From NCBI GenBank assembly GCA_922989275.2, contig OV277868.1:52760216-52824215 (forward strand): 64,000 bases of DNA. Reading direction: 5' to 3'. This stretch comes from Gari tellinella (taxonomy: Eukaryota; Mollusca; Bivalvia; Cardiida; Psammobiidae). A program made the translations under genes and the position numbers. Positions within the stretch are counted from its first letter, which is position 1. Every line of letters starts with the position of its first letter. Below are positions 1-10,677 of this stretch, piece by piece. The notes below the pieces were generated by a model that worked only from the letters and a program-made list of their open reading frames with translations, did no database searches and was not told the origin of the DNA.

Positions 1-357
1 TACAGCGACGTATCACGTGATAAATACTCTACCGGAAGTTTGAAATTTTTAGACTGATTCACGTACTTAAGGGCGCAAGTCTTTTAAAGATCTTAGCTTG
101 CGCCCCAAACGTACGCTCTTTTGATAAAACGGACTTACGACCTAGTCGCAAGCCTCGACGTACGCTAAGATCGCAGATAAGATAAAACCTGTTGATAAAA
201 CGCACCCCTGGAGTCTAACTGGATCCAACTGCATGCTTGACACTCATATCAATGTTTTCGAAGAGAAAACGCACACAGTTCCAACTTTTAAAAGTAAAAA
301 CAGACGACAAATATAAGCAGACGGTAATATGGTAGCAACTCTTATGCCCCTATTCCA
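1..357. other. No recognisable feature
   Basis: No gene or clear repeat was seen in this stretch. Open frames are short and show no family motif. Confidence 0.4.
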
Positions 358-672
358 CACCGACTACGACTCCCACGAATCGCTACGAATTGGAAAATGT
401 TAGGATTCGTAGATGATTCGTGGAGTTCTTATCTGATTCGTAGTCGATTCTTGCAGTTCGTGAGTGGTCGGGGATTTGTGGCAAAAGTTTTGAGCTGTTC
501 AAAGTTTTGGCCAAGACCTCCACGAATGGAACAATGGGTAGTTAATTCGTAACAGATTCGTAGTGCATTCGTAGGATTCGTAGCTGAATCGGAGGAACGT
601 AACTGATTCGTAAACGGCTTTTTGGGCGTTCGTGGTATTCTTAACACATTCGTGGGATTCGTGAGTACTAGT
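358..672. repeat. Element built of ATTCGTAG sub-repeats
   Basis: The stretch is full of degenerate copies of ATTCGTAG / ATTCGTGGG on one strand. Its left edge carries the same word inverted (CTCCCACGAATCGCTACG) and its right edge carries ATTCGTGGGATTCGTGAG. This gives loose terminal inverted repeats and suggests a small non-autonomous DNA element. Related sequence lies at 6254-6428. The two minus-strand ORFs here are artefacts of the repeat. Confidence 0.5.
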
Positions 673-1024
673 TTGATACATTTCTCCTGTGACCAGGAGT
701 CTGAGAGTCAATGTCAGCTTCACTCCGGTTTATAGATTTGGTCTCACGTGAGTGTCCCTCCTCTGCATGGATGACTGGCCTACAATCCTGGCATTCTTAC
801 ATATATAGTTGGTAAAGGCATTGTCATCTTACACACTAAGCTAATGTTCTAGCCTTCTAGCTGGAGTCAGCCACCGTCTAACACATCACCTTGTGGATCT
901 TCTCCTTCTTCTTCGGGGTATCTTCTTGCTATTAGAATGCAGCTAGCGTTCCAAGTCCTGTGCTACTGCTGCTCTATCTTAAAAGTCCATTTCTGGACTG
1001 ATGCCCGAGTTGAAACGGGAAATA
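673..1024. other. No recognisable feature
   Basis: Apparently unique DNA between two repeats, with no supported gene. Confidence 0.35.
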
Positions 1025-1372
1025 CAGCGCTCCCTCTCTACAACGACACCCACTGGGAGACAAAAACGTGTGCGTTGTTCGGAGGGAGTCGTTATAGGGA
1101 GGGAAATTGGCTTACATTTGCAAACAGGTTGTATACAGATCCGACGCCGCATTAAGCTGCGTCTATCTGGATTCAAGCTGTTTGTCACTCGTTATTAAGT
1201 TTTTTCCTTCAAAATCTCCATTATGTAACTTTGAGAAAAACAGCAGACGACAGTTCAAAGCAGACGATAATGCAGCCGTGAATAGATTGAGCATTGTTTT
1301 GGGGAATAACGGCAAGTGTAGTTGTATGGCGGGAACCGTTATTGGGAGAATCGTTGTAGGAAGGGAGCACTG
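1025..1372. mobile_element. M1 MITE with hairpin A
   Basis: The left end CAGCGCTCCCTCTCTACAAC mirrors the right end ...GTTGTAGGAAGGGAGCACTG. TA lies directly outside both ends, as in Tc1/mariner-type insertions. A degraded hairpin A (GATCCGACGCCGC..., ending in a TCAAGCTGTTTG arm) sits at about 1120-1190. No transposase is present. The ORFs crossing it are by-products. Confidence 0.75.
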
Positions 1373-1374
1373 TA

Positions 1375-1640
1375 TTATGTAACTTTAAGAAAAGGAGGGC
1401 GTTTTTTTTTTATTCAAAATGATAATCATGATTAGCAATCATGATTGTGATTCGGTCGTTTTTTAATCGAATCAGAATCATGTTCTGTAATCACGCTAAT
1501 CAGAAATAATCGAGCCCAACGCTCGATTGAATTGTAACCGATAATGGCACTTGTCTATTCAACCAGCTATTTCATTTACACCTGGCAAAAGAATTAAACA
1601 GTCTTTCGACACTCATTATGCTTTATAACTTTAGTTTATT
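1375..1640. other. No gene; short AT-rich palindromes
   Basis: Contains imperfect repeats of ATCATGATT-like words (1420-1500) and otherwise unique sequence. A similar ATCATGATT patch recurs near 3375-3415, on the far side of the Penelope-like copy. Confidence 0.3.
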
Positions 1641-1686
1641 AAACATTAACTTTGTCAATATTCCAGATAGGGAATTAAATTAATAT

Positions 1687-1948
1687 TAATATATATACTG
1701 CTCTTTTCTAATATTTCGACCTCTAAGGGCCTTTTTCAAAGAAAATCACGTCAAAACACACGTCACATTTTTGTTACATGCATTCAGCCATAAAATCAAA
1801 GAGAATAATGTTAACAACATTGTTTGTTATTGCCGTTGTCATGACGTCGTTATGACGTCATCTTCATGACGTCATGTGTGCAATGGCGTCATGCATGCAT
1901 TAGCGCATTATCATCCTTGACATTACAGCCAAATGGTCTGTACGTTCT
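1687..1948 (-). repeat. Left inverted arm (3' pLTR-like end) of Penelope-like element
   Basis: This arm is nearly the exact reverse complement of 2838-3100. It includes the last ~20 codons of the adjacent ORF and its 3' untranslated region. Inverted terminal duplications of this sort are typical of Penelope-like insertions. A 13-bp direct repeat AACATTAACTTTG lies outside the arms at 1642-1654 and 3100-3112, a candidate target-site duplication. Confidence 0.8.
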
Positions 1949-2854
1949 CAGCTTCCAAATCCAATTGGTTTCATAGATCTGTCTTTCAATTCTACTTCCA
2001 TTAAACATTCTCTTCAAAATGACAAACCTAACATCTTCACTACTATGTCCTCCGACTCCAAAATGCCTATTAATTGGCTTCTCTCTCTCATGCCTTATAT
2101 CACTCAAATGTTCTTTCATTCTCTCTCTGATTTCTCTCTCAGTCTCGCCTACATACACCATCCTATCACAATTACTACATCTTATTCCATACACGACATT
2201 TCTCTCCCTACAGTTAATATTAGTACACACCTTGAAAATTGATTGTTCATATGTGTCTTTAACACTTGACATTTCAAGAATACTACAAGTAGCACATTCT
2301 TGTGAACAAACCACATCGTTAGGTTTAACAATGCGGTTAGTCTTAGAATGTACCAGTGTGTCACAGAGATTTTTATCACGCCTGAATGCTACAATTGGTA
2401 ATTCCTGAAATACATCTTTCAGCCTCTCAGATTTGTGTAAAACTTTTGAGTGCTTTTTTACAATGTCGTGTATGTTTGGCAGTAGGTTTGAATAAGTCAA
2501 AACTAAAGGAACCCTATTCAATTTTCTATTATCTGATTGTTTCTTGAGAAGAGTATCTGATCTATTAAGCTTATCAACCCGTACTAATTGACTTTCTATC
2601 ATCCTACCACTATACCCTCTCCTTCTCAACTGACCCTTAAGTTTACTTCTTTCCCTAATGTAGTCTGACTCTCTTTCACATATACGTTTAATTCTTAAAC
2701 CCAAACCATAAGCTATGCCTTTCTTTGTATTGGGAGGATGACAAGAAGAATTATTAAGGTACAGTTGTTTATCTGTAGGCTTAACATAAAGATCTGTATA
2801 TATCTGACCATTGAGTTGGACAATGGTCAGATATATACAGAACGTACAGACCAT
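1889..2854 (-). pseudogene. Penelope-like element, 5'-truncated: RT tail plus GIY-YIG endonuclease
   Basis: The 321-aa frame starts inside the reverse transcriptase. Residues 18-50 (IYTDLYVKPTD...HPPNTKKG) are the conserved Penelope RT/thumb segment. Residues 183-215 hold a Cys cluster (CSQECATC...C...C) like the zinc-finger linker of these elements. Residues 221-300 are the GIY-YIG nuclease: VYG at 221-223, YVG at 234-236, the RERMKEHL helix and a late Glu (IERQIYE). The palm catalytic motifs are absent, so the copy cannot move by itself. The apparent Met start is an artefact: residues 1-17 come from the inverted junction at 2795-2850. Known members are ~800 aa with RT before the nuclease. 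Confidence 0.88.
2795..2842. repeat. Junction palindrome at the truncated 5' end of the Penelope-like copy
   Basis: CTGTATATATCTGACCATTG and its reverse complement face each other across a 7-nt loop. The right side runs straight into the inverted arm. It marks where the reversed segment was joined, as expected for template switching or fold-back during target-primed synthesis. Confidence 0.7.
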
Positions 2855-3100
2855 TTGGCTGTAATGTCAAGGATGATAATGCGCTAATGCATGCATGACG
2901 CCATTGCACACATGACGTAATGAAGATGACGTCATAACGACGTCATGACAACGGCAATAACAAACAATGTTGTTAACATTATTCTCTTTGATTTTATGGC
3001 TGAATGCATGTAACAAAAATGTGACGTGTGTTTTGACGTGATTTTCTTTGAAAAAGGCCCTTAGAGGTCGAAATATTAGAAAAGAGCAGTATATATATTA
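2838..3100 (+). repeat. Right inverted arm of Penelope-like element
   Basis: Reverse complement of 1687-1948, carrying the ORF 3' end and 3' region pointing right. The segment GGCCCTTAGAGGTCGAAAT at about 3056-3075 resembles the stem-plus-GAAA tail often seen in Penelope-type terminal repeats, where hammerhead ribozymes are known. A full ribozyme core is not evident. Confidence 0.75.
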
Positions 3101-3112
3101 ACATTAACTTTG

Positions 3113-3527
3113 AGCAATAAATTAACACCTTTGAATAAACACACTCACTGCTTTTTGCAACCAGTTTCTTGAATAACGTTCGGGGCGTGATCAGGTCTCA
3201 AAATGTTATACATCTTACATTATAACTTAAGTCAAAATTTACCCAAAAAATTGAATTAACTCCCCCGTTGCCTTATCCCGAGTACAAGGGTAATTTGTCA
3301 ACAGTTTGGATACTAATCAGACGCTATCAGTTTGATATCATAATCATTGTCTAATCACGCTGTTTTTATCACTTAAATCATGATTCTGATTATTAGTTTA
3401 ATCATAATCATGATTATGTAAATTTTTTCAAATTCAAATTCAAATTGCTTTATTTCATATCTCAGTTTACATATATGTAAATACATGAGACAGTTATACT
3501 AAAGGTGGTGGTCTGGCATTGAGACAC
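3113..3527. other. No gene; AT-rich flank
   Basis: Contains a patch similar to T-family MITE ends (CTCCCCCGTTGCCTTATCCCG, near 3260) and ATCATGATT palindromes near 3375-3420. Nothing coding was recognised. Confidence 0.3.
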
Positions 3528-3672
3528 ACCCCAGCAGACAGCAAATTTAAGCAAACAATATAGCAAGCGTGAAATGGTTGGACATATTTGTTTTGGGTTG
3601 GAAAACAAAGGCAAGTTTTGTTGTAAGGAGGGAATGGTTGTTGGGAGTGTCGTTGTAGGGAGGGAACACTAC
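3528..3672. mobile_element. M1 MITE, right half only
   Basis: It aligns with the right half of the 1025-1372 element (AGCAGAC..., GGCAAG..., GGAGGGAATGG...). It ends with GTCGTTGTAGGGAGGGAACACT. The left half and hairpin A are missing. Confidence 0.6.
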
Positions 3673-3675
3673 ATA

Positions 3676-3706
3676 CCTTCAAGAATCCCACGAACTGTCA
3701 AGAATC
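3676..3706. repeat. Remnant of the ATTCGTAG element
   Basis: The minus strand reads GATTCTTGACAGTTCGTGGG, the same words as at 6336-6400. It lies just left of the second Penelope-like copy, and the larger part lies just right of it. The retroelement therefore probably sits inside this repeat. Confidence 0.4.
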
Positions 3707-3758
3707 AAACTTACCAGTTACATGAGAATGTACCTCTTCTAAATTCTGTTACGCTCCA

Positions 3759-5611
3759 GTGGGTAATATAATAACAGGCACTTTTGATATCATTAAAGAT
3801 AAACGCATCAGAGCGCTTTTGAGTAAGGGACCTAAATTTTTTAGATTACCTGCCTTAATTGATTTCGATACATGCCGCAATCATATTTCGGAAGCTTTGA
3901 ATAATTATAGTACCAACTGGTGCCGAAGAGAACATGCTGAAAATGACGCTCTTTCAAAATGGAAAGAATTAATTTTTGATATTATCGATACCCGGATTTC
4001 GTTCTGTTTATCCAATAACCATCTTTTACCACCTAAACCTAAATTTAACATTCGTCACTTAAAGAAGGGCATTCAAGACTTTCATTCCAAGTATGTACTC
4101 GTTCCTGCCGACAAAGCATCCAACAATGTGATAATTGTATGACGATTACATAATGTTGATACTTTAAACCAGGAACTTGTGAATACCAATTCATATATAT
4201 CTACCAATTTAACGGAGCGTAATGTAGTATCTGATCATCTTGATACATGTAAACAATTAAAAGCTGATGTCAACATTACATGTCATAAACTTCCTACAAT
4301 GTACTGGATACCAAAACTCCACAAAACACCTTATAAGTCTCGTTTTATTGCTAATTCAAGTGCATGTACTACTACTAAGCTTTCCAAACTTTTGACATCG
4401 TCTTTAATTAAAATCAAAGAACATGTTCAAAGGTATTGTGACAAGACTTACGAAAATTCTGGACTTAATCTGTTTTGGTCTATCAAAAACTCGAATGAAA
4501 TTTTGCGAAGCTTGAATATAGAAAATACCAAGCTTGCAATATAAGTACGTATGGCTTTTCAACACTATATACTACCTTACCTCATAATCTAATAAAAGCT
4601 AAACTTATACAACTTATTGAAAAGACTTTTGCCAGAGAAAGGAAGCTATTTCTGGCGTGTAATACTGATCGTGCATTTTTTACAAATGACGCGGTTAAGC
4701 ATTACACTATGTGGACTTGCACCGATGTTTGTGAAACGCTATCATTTCTTCTGGATAATATTTATGTACGTTTTGGGAGTACCATATACCACCAAGTGAT
4801 TGGTATTCCTATGGGTACAAACTGTGCGCCCCTTGTCGCAGACCTATTTTTGTACTGTTATGAGAGGGACTTTATGCTTAGTCTAAAACCTGATACACAG
4901 GCAGATATGATCGAAGCCTTTGATAATACATCGCGCTATCTAGATGATATTTTTAATATTGACAACCCATTTTTTGATACGTTGTTTCCTTTTATTTACC
5001 CAAAAGAACTACGCCTTAATAAAACAAACGAGTCAAATTTGTCGGCACCATTTTTAGATTTGGATCTTTTTATAAATAACGGAATTGTTTCTTCTAAGAT
5101 TTACGATAAACGAGATGATTTTGATTTTAGTATTGTAAATTATCCTCATCTAGATGGCGATGTTCCCCGTTCCACATCTTACGGGGTTTATATTTCACAA
5201 CTTATTCGCTTTGCTAGGGCCTGTACCTCTGTTGAGGACTTCCACATTCGTAATAAAACTATTACTGAAAAGCTTCTTAAACAGGGGTACAGATTTCATA
5301 AACTTCGTAAAACATTTTCTAAATTATTTTATAGAAATCTTCCTCTCATTAACAAGTATAAATGTAACTTAACGTCTTTTCTGCGCTAAGGTATTTCACA
5401 TCCGGAGTTTTATGGTGATGTGATTTACAGACTTCGTAAGATTCTTGGACATATACATTTTCAAAACCTATTTGTGAAACGTATTAGATTTTTCCTCAAA
5501 AAAGATTATGATCCAACTATATTGCTGCGCACTTCACGTTTGGTTATCGATCAATCTACAATTGATAACTATGCTTTCCTCTTTGGTTGTGCGACGACAG
5601 ACATGGCTTAG
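3759..5611 (+). pseudogene. Second Penelope-like reverse transcriptase, degenerate, no nuclease seen
   Basis: Four collinear pieces (3759-4142, 4179-4544, 4550-5389, 5390-5611) make one RT. The order is an N-terminal block with VLVPADKASNNVIIV; a PKLHKTPYKSRFI segment; STLYTTLPH (RT2-like) at ~4556; the GIPMGTNCAPLVADLFLY block (~4800-4855); the catalytic YLDD at 4937-4948; and a C-terminal block with YDKRDDFDF and FLRxGISHPEFYGD. It is broken by an in-frame TGA at 4140-4142, a frameshift between ~4530 and 4550, and an in-frame TAA at 5387-5389. No GIY-YIG domain follows. The clade call rests on the PMGTNCAP/YLDD context and is moderately sure; another RT class is possible. Confidence 0.75.
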
Positions 5612-6253
5612 CACTACATGATGATGTTTCTCTAAAGCCGTCCTTAACCGGGAGAGTTATGTCGGATTTTTGTGCTTTGTTTTTTCTCCCCCTCTCTGTC
5701 GTACCCTGGACCCTTCCATGTCTTACAGTTACTCGTAACTACAGACTAGTCGCTTGAGTACAATTTGACCGTTGCCATAGTGGGTTATTTTTAACACGGG
5801 CTTGAATGTTTAATTCTTTCCCATGTTACTAATGATCTTGTCATAGAATTTTTGTTAAATGTTTTACATGTATTTACTTACTGTGCTGGCGGTCTTTTTG
5901 ATTGTGAGGTTGTGGAACAGGGTTTATATTTTATGTACACTGTTCGTCTTTATAGGTGAATATAGGAGATAAGTGTGAGGTTGGGTGCCCCTAAACCCAG
6001 ATTTAACCCCCAGTGGTAGTTAATGATTAATTTATAATTAATTATTGATTGCTGCTGACCGTACCAAGGCGGGCTCCTATGTTCACTTTGCTTTATGTTT
6101 GTCTTGCGTGTTGTTTTCTATTTAGTGTGTAGATGAAGGAATGGGATTGTGCGTGTGTGTGTGTGTTTGTTATGGTATGACTGTGCGTGTGTTCTGCTTG
6201 AGAGGTGGGTGTATTGTTTGTGTTGCGTTTCCTGCTTGAGTCTTTCGTATTTA
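5612..6253 (+). repeat. 3' untranslated region of the second RT element
   Basis: Non-coding tail after the RT. Bases 5926-6253 recur almost unchanged at 15298-15676: the AGGTTGGGYGCCCCTAAACCC block, ACCGTACCAAGGCGGGC, a GT-repeat, and CTGCTTGAGTCTT. This defines the 3' end of the element. The GT-rich stretch at 6150-6190 differs in length from the other copy. Confidence 0.7.
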
Positions 6254-6428
6254 TTCATTCGTACCTGATTCGTAGATGCATTCGGCATATTCGTAACTGA
6301 TTCTTAGCGTTCGTGCAGTAGTCGTAGTGGATTCTTGCAATTCTTGACAGTATTCGTAAGATTCGAGCCGAATCCCACGAACAGTCTTAACTCGTTCGTA
6401 GCCGATTCGTAGTCGATTCGTAGAGGGC
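6254..6428. repeat. ATTCGTAG sub-repeat element, joined to LINE
   Basis: Dense ATTCGTAG/ATTCTTG words, related to 358-672. It replaces the 3' end of the LINE: the RT frame runs into this repeat and its last ~40 residues are repeat-encoded. Confidence 0.5.
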
Positions 6429-7791
6429 CACGAGTTGGATAGAAAGAAATATCAATTTCTGTTGTTGAACATTTTTTCAGCTGTTGTCTACTTCCAAACA
6501 TGATGAACTCGGGTTTAGAAGTATTCATCTTCAGTTTATTCAGGTTCATCCAGTTGTTGATTGCAATGGCACATTTTTCGATGTCAGCTATTGCAATGGT
6601 TTCACTGTGATGGGATGTTGGTCTAAACCGTTTGTGTGCAATGTGGTCATCTGCGAATCCATATACAGAAATAGATGGCGGAATGACGTCAAACAGTGTT
6701 CCAGCGTATGCTAGATAAAGCCATGGCCCTAAACAACTGCCATGTGGGACACTACAGTCAAGGACGTGTGGTGCTGATAGGCTTGAGTTTACGCTAACTG
6801 CGCACGTACGATCACTGAGATAAGAGTCAATCCAACTAAGAGCTTTGTCACCAACACCGTATTGCTTTTGGATAACATTGAGAAGTATCTCGTGGTCGAC
6901 AGTGTCGAACGCCGCACTTAGGTCAATAGCGATAAGAGCTGTCACTTCTTGGTGTTCCATAGCATCAAGCAGGTCACTCACCAACCGTAGAAGCGCCGAT
7001 TCACATGAATGAAATTGTCTGTAGGCGGACTGATTCTTGGGTAGAAGGTTAAATTGATTAGCATGATCGTTCAGTCTGAAAAGTACTGCTTTCTCGATCA
7101 GTTTCGAGAGAAAACTTAGGTTACTGACAGGTCTGTAGTTGCTGTATACTAGTTCAATGCCGCATTTCTTTAGTAAAGGTCTGACTATTGCTCGCTTCCA
7201 TTTGGATGGAAACACTCCTTGTTGCAGTGAAAGGTTGACCAAATTGGTGATCTGTGGAAGTAGCTGTTGTAGGTATTGTTTCAGCACATGTGTTGGAAGA
7301 ATGTCTAGTTCACATGACTTCGTGTTCAGTTCACCGATAAGAAATTTTGTCTCATCTTCAGTCAGTTCCTTAAATTGATTGATCACAGGTACATGTTTAG
7401 GTAAAGGTTCATACTTTTTAAATTCACTTAGCGAATCTCTAATTTTGGCTATTTTTTCCATGAAAAATTCAGCAAAATCATCAGCAAGACTGGTGTCGCT
7501 TTTGTTGCTTGGCATAGGATTCTCAGATATTTTTCCTGTTATTTCAGAAACCAAAGTATACAGCTTTTTGGAATCACCTTTTGCGTCAGTCACGTTTGTA
7601 CTGAAACAGGCAGTTTTTTCACGTTCAATGGCATGGCAGTATTTGTTACGTTGTGCTTTGAAGGTTTTCAATAGCTCAGGTTGCCTGTGTGTTCTCCATA
7701 AACGTTCAGCTTTCCTAAGCTCACGCTTCAAAGTAACAATGTGTTCTGTGAACCAGGGTTTTGGCGATCTACATATTTTTGTTGTGTCCAC
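6429..7791 (-). pseudogene. CR1/L2-type LINE: reverse transcriptase
   Basis: The 495-aa frame (6304-7791) carries non-LTR RT motifs: NYRPVSNLS at 218-226, AFDTVDH at 294-300, VPHGSCLGP at 348-356 (usually PQG) and the catalytic YGFADD at 377-382. Residues after ~455 come from the neighbouring repeat, so the LINE lacks the RT thumb and its own 3' end. It lies in the same frame as the endonuclease piece upstream, separated only by a TGA at 7918-7920. The element is inactive. The clade is judged from motif style only. Confidence 0.88.
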
Positions 7792-7917
7792 AAAAGGTAC
7801 GTGTTGATCTAGGATACTAACAAGATTTGATTCTAACTGGTCAACATAAGTGTCAACATCGTCACTAATTATGTTTAAATTCTCGAGTTCCTGAGTGAAA
7901 GCAGACTGATCAATGTC

Positions 7918-8330
7918 TCACCAAGGTCGAAATTTGAATGTTTTACTTGTAATGTTTTCTTTTTGCACGTTTAATGTTACTTTGACAATGCAATGATCAG
8001 AGACACAGGATAAAACTTCAACTCCATTTGCCGCCTCAGTTATGACCAGGTCTAGAGGATTTCCACAGGTATGCGTACTGAAATCAACATGTTGTATTAA
8101 ACCCATTGAAAAAAGTGAGTCTTTAAAGTTAGATGTTGTGTTGCTGTCGTCATTGATATGTAAATTAAAATCACCCATTGCCATGATATTTGAATATTGT
8201 GGTAATATGCCCTCTACAAATTCTGAAAAATCGGACACAAAGTCTGAGTTTGACGCTAGTGATGGCGGTCTGTACACGCCAGATATGTGGAGCGTGATGT
8301 TTTTAAGACTGACTCGCCATATCCCATACT
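7918..8330 (-). pseudogene. CR1/L2-type LINE: endonuclease C-terminal half
   Basis: Encodes the second half of the APE-type endonuclease that nicks target DNA. It has VYRPPS, the metal/catalytic block GDFNLH, LDLVIT, and the SDH motif near the end. The frame upstream closes at a TAG near 8330, so the first half is missing or scrambled. It stops at the TGA at 7918 and resumes in the same frame as the RT. Confidence 0.82.
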
Positions 8331-8601
8331 AAAATATACACCTTGGTCAAGTCTAGAGAGTGAGCGGTTTTTAGATACCGTTAATCCAATGTCAAATAAC
8401 TGGTCACGACTATAGGTTTGTGTGAAATAACTGGTCACGACTATAGGTTTGTGTGACAGGTAATTTTTTTCCAATGTATAAAATGTCGGTGTGGTGAAAT
8501 GATTCAATATTTTTGTAGTTTTCATCACAAATAACCCATTTTAAAATCAGTAAAACTGCTATGTAAAGACACATCAAGAAACATAGATAGTTCATTGTCA
8601 A
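8331..8601 (-). pseudogene. Scrambled 5' part of LINE with 31-bp tandem duplication
   Basis: A 31-bp block starting AAATAACTGGTCACGAC is repeated exactly at 8394-8424 and 8425-8455. Because 31 is not a multiple of three, it shifts frame. Open frames here are short and do not align with a recognisable endonuclease N-terminus. Confidence 0.5.
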
Positions 8602-8775
8602 TTGAGCACAAAATGAATATTATGTGAAGCGTTGATTTACTTAAAACTGAATGTTTTTACAGAGCTCCGATAGACACGTCTGCCTCATTCGGCGACATTC
8701 GGACAAAGCAGCTTACAACTGAGCAGCTAAATCTTATTTTTATATGCGGTAAAATTGATGCATTTCAATTGATTA

Positions 8776-9109
8776 CAGTACTGAACCTTATTAAATTAAC
8801 AATTTTTGCAATTCGCTTGCAATTCGATGGCAATTAGCTTGCAATTCGATGGCAATTCGCTTGTGAATATTTTCTAACGCAATTAACATGTTAAGTTTGC
8901 CTGAATTGTGTATCTCACCAATATTCGCAAATATGCCTTCGTTAATGTTTTTCGATTCCATTTTTGTCACAACCGCTTCGGAAAAATCGCGTGAAACGAC
9001 TCAAGCACACGATTTGCTTTTTGAAGCACCCGATTCGATGGCGATTCGATGGCAATTCGATGGCAATTTGCTTGCGATTATCAATTTAATTTAATAAGGT
9101 TCTGTACTG
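8776..9109. mobile_element. TA-flanked MITE filled with AATTCGATGGC sub-repeats
   Basis: The left end CAGTACTGAACCTTATT mirrors the right end AATAAGGTTCTGTACTG. TA abuts both sides (8774-8775, 9110-9111), as for Tc1/mariner-type elements. The interior near both ends is made of AATTCGATGGCAATTCGCTTG sub-repeats, direct and inverted. There is no coding capacity. Confidence 0.82.
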
Positions 9110-9111
9110 TA

Positions 9112-10023
9112 GTACACTTTTGCTTGTTTTATTTCGATTTGTACATAAATCGTTCGTACCCTTGAAAAGTTAATAAACATGGGGGCACAATGAGTTATTA
9201 TTGAAGAGTATTGGTGAACGTTAGATGTCGTACTATATGGGTTGTTTGCATCGGTAAACGTTGCTGTTCGCTGATACGGTACTTGAACGCGCTACAGCCT
9301 TCAGCAGGCTGGGTAAGTGTCGTCTGCAAAAAAACGCACAACAAAAATCCCACAAAAACAAAACAAATAAACAACAAGCAAAAGAACTTGCAGCCAACTT
9401 CAAGCAAATTGTTCTCTTCCATGTATGCCCATCTGTCGCACTGTCTAGAGCTCTACAAAGACCGAGGTGTTAAAACAAAAACAAATTTCTGCTAAGAGCT
9501 CAATTTCGATTACAGAAAAGTTTACATAACACGTTTTAAATGATTTTAGTAACCTCGTTTGAATATCCTTTGCTGTACGTATAATTATATGTATTGTATC
9601 TATTTTGTTTTGAAATAAATAAAGTAAAACCTTCATATTATGACCACTGATAACTTAAAAGAATGCAAATTGATTACATGTACATTTATATGAAAGACAG
9701 GTAGCAGCTAAAAGCAAGGTGTCAAAGTGAAACAGAACGTTCATAAAGGAGCTTTCTGATTAATGTAACTTAAAGCAGCTTTAAGCAGCCACTTGTATAA
9801 CTTCGAGATAACTAATGCAATTTAGTGGTCGTAATTCATAGATGTTACTGTATGTTTAACCCCGGAGACCTTCCGCAGCTACATTGTCGCGGTTCTGGGT
9901 GGGGATTAATTGTGATAGGGAAAGTTTCTGTTCGTTTCACCTAGATAACCCTCTCGGCTTAGAACTATAAAAGGAAGGCAGGTCGGTGGTGTTGTTCCCA
10001 TATGCTATTTCGCAACGAAATAA
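9112..10023. other. Unique DNA, no gene supported
   Basis: ORFs of 60-95 aa lack recognisable motifs and overlap lysine/asparagine-rich low-complexity sequence (9320-9400). A GTAAGTG donor-like site occurs at ~9313 without an evident exon partner. Confidence 0.35.
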
Positions 10024-10279
10024 CAGGGCTGCCATTTCTCCGGATTTTTTCCTAAATCTTCGGATTCTTTTCTAGTTAATGGTAGCTTAAAGCAGGCTGA
10101 AAGTAAAACAGAATGCGCCTTAAGGCAAATTTTGCTTTACTTCCAGCCTGCTTAAAGTAGTCACATGCCAACAAACTTAGAAATAGGATATGGTGTAAAG
10201 GTACGATTCGTAAAATCGCACTTGAAAAATGCAAATTTGAATATCTAAAGATTTTTCATGTCAACTTATGGCAGCCCTG
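10024..10279. mobile_element. CAGGGCTGCCA-ended MITE carrying hairpin B
   Basis: The ends are CAGGGCTGCCAT...ATGGCAGCCCTG. The centre (10087-10160) is hairpin B, here slightly decayed. Related elements are at 53126-53381 and 60630-60835. Confidence 0.78.
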
Positions 10280-10370
10280 AAATCATCTTCCTTAAATCAT
10301 CACACTCATCTCCTCATCCCTCCTCATTTATCGGCGCGTTATGACAAAATGTGTGTCGCAATGCTGTTAA

Positions 10371-10579
10371 CCCCTCCACTGCCTTACCCCGAGTTCCATT
10401 AGTATTTGCAAACAGTTTGGGTCCTGATCTGACGCCGCGTAACGCGGCGCCTGATCAGGATCTAAACTGTTTGACACTCATTTCAATATTTCTTAAGTCA
10501 AAATACTTAAAATTTGAATTTGAGAAATTAAAGCAGGCGATAATTGTTAAAATTTGATGACGTCATGGCAGTGAAGGGA
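10371..10579. mobile_element. T1 MITE with hairpin A
   Basis: TTAA precedes the left end CCCCTCCACTGCC. The right end GGCAGTGAAGGG runs into a decayed TTAA. Hairpin A is at ~10420-10482. Flank words shared with the other T1 copies include GACGTCAT and ATTTCTTAAGTCAAAATAC. Confidence 0.8.
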
Positions 10580-10677
10580 TAAACCCCGACTCATCAATCC
10601 ATCTGTATGTTTTAACCGCTGGCATTAGAACACCAATATTGTTGGGTTTTTATATATAATATATTTCTAACCGTAAA

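Noticed and set aside
3759..5611. Intact second reverse transcriptase
   Set aside because: Two in-frame stops and a frameshift break it, so it was annotated as a pseudogene.
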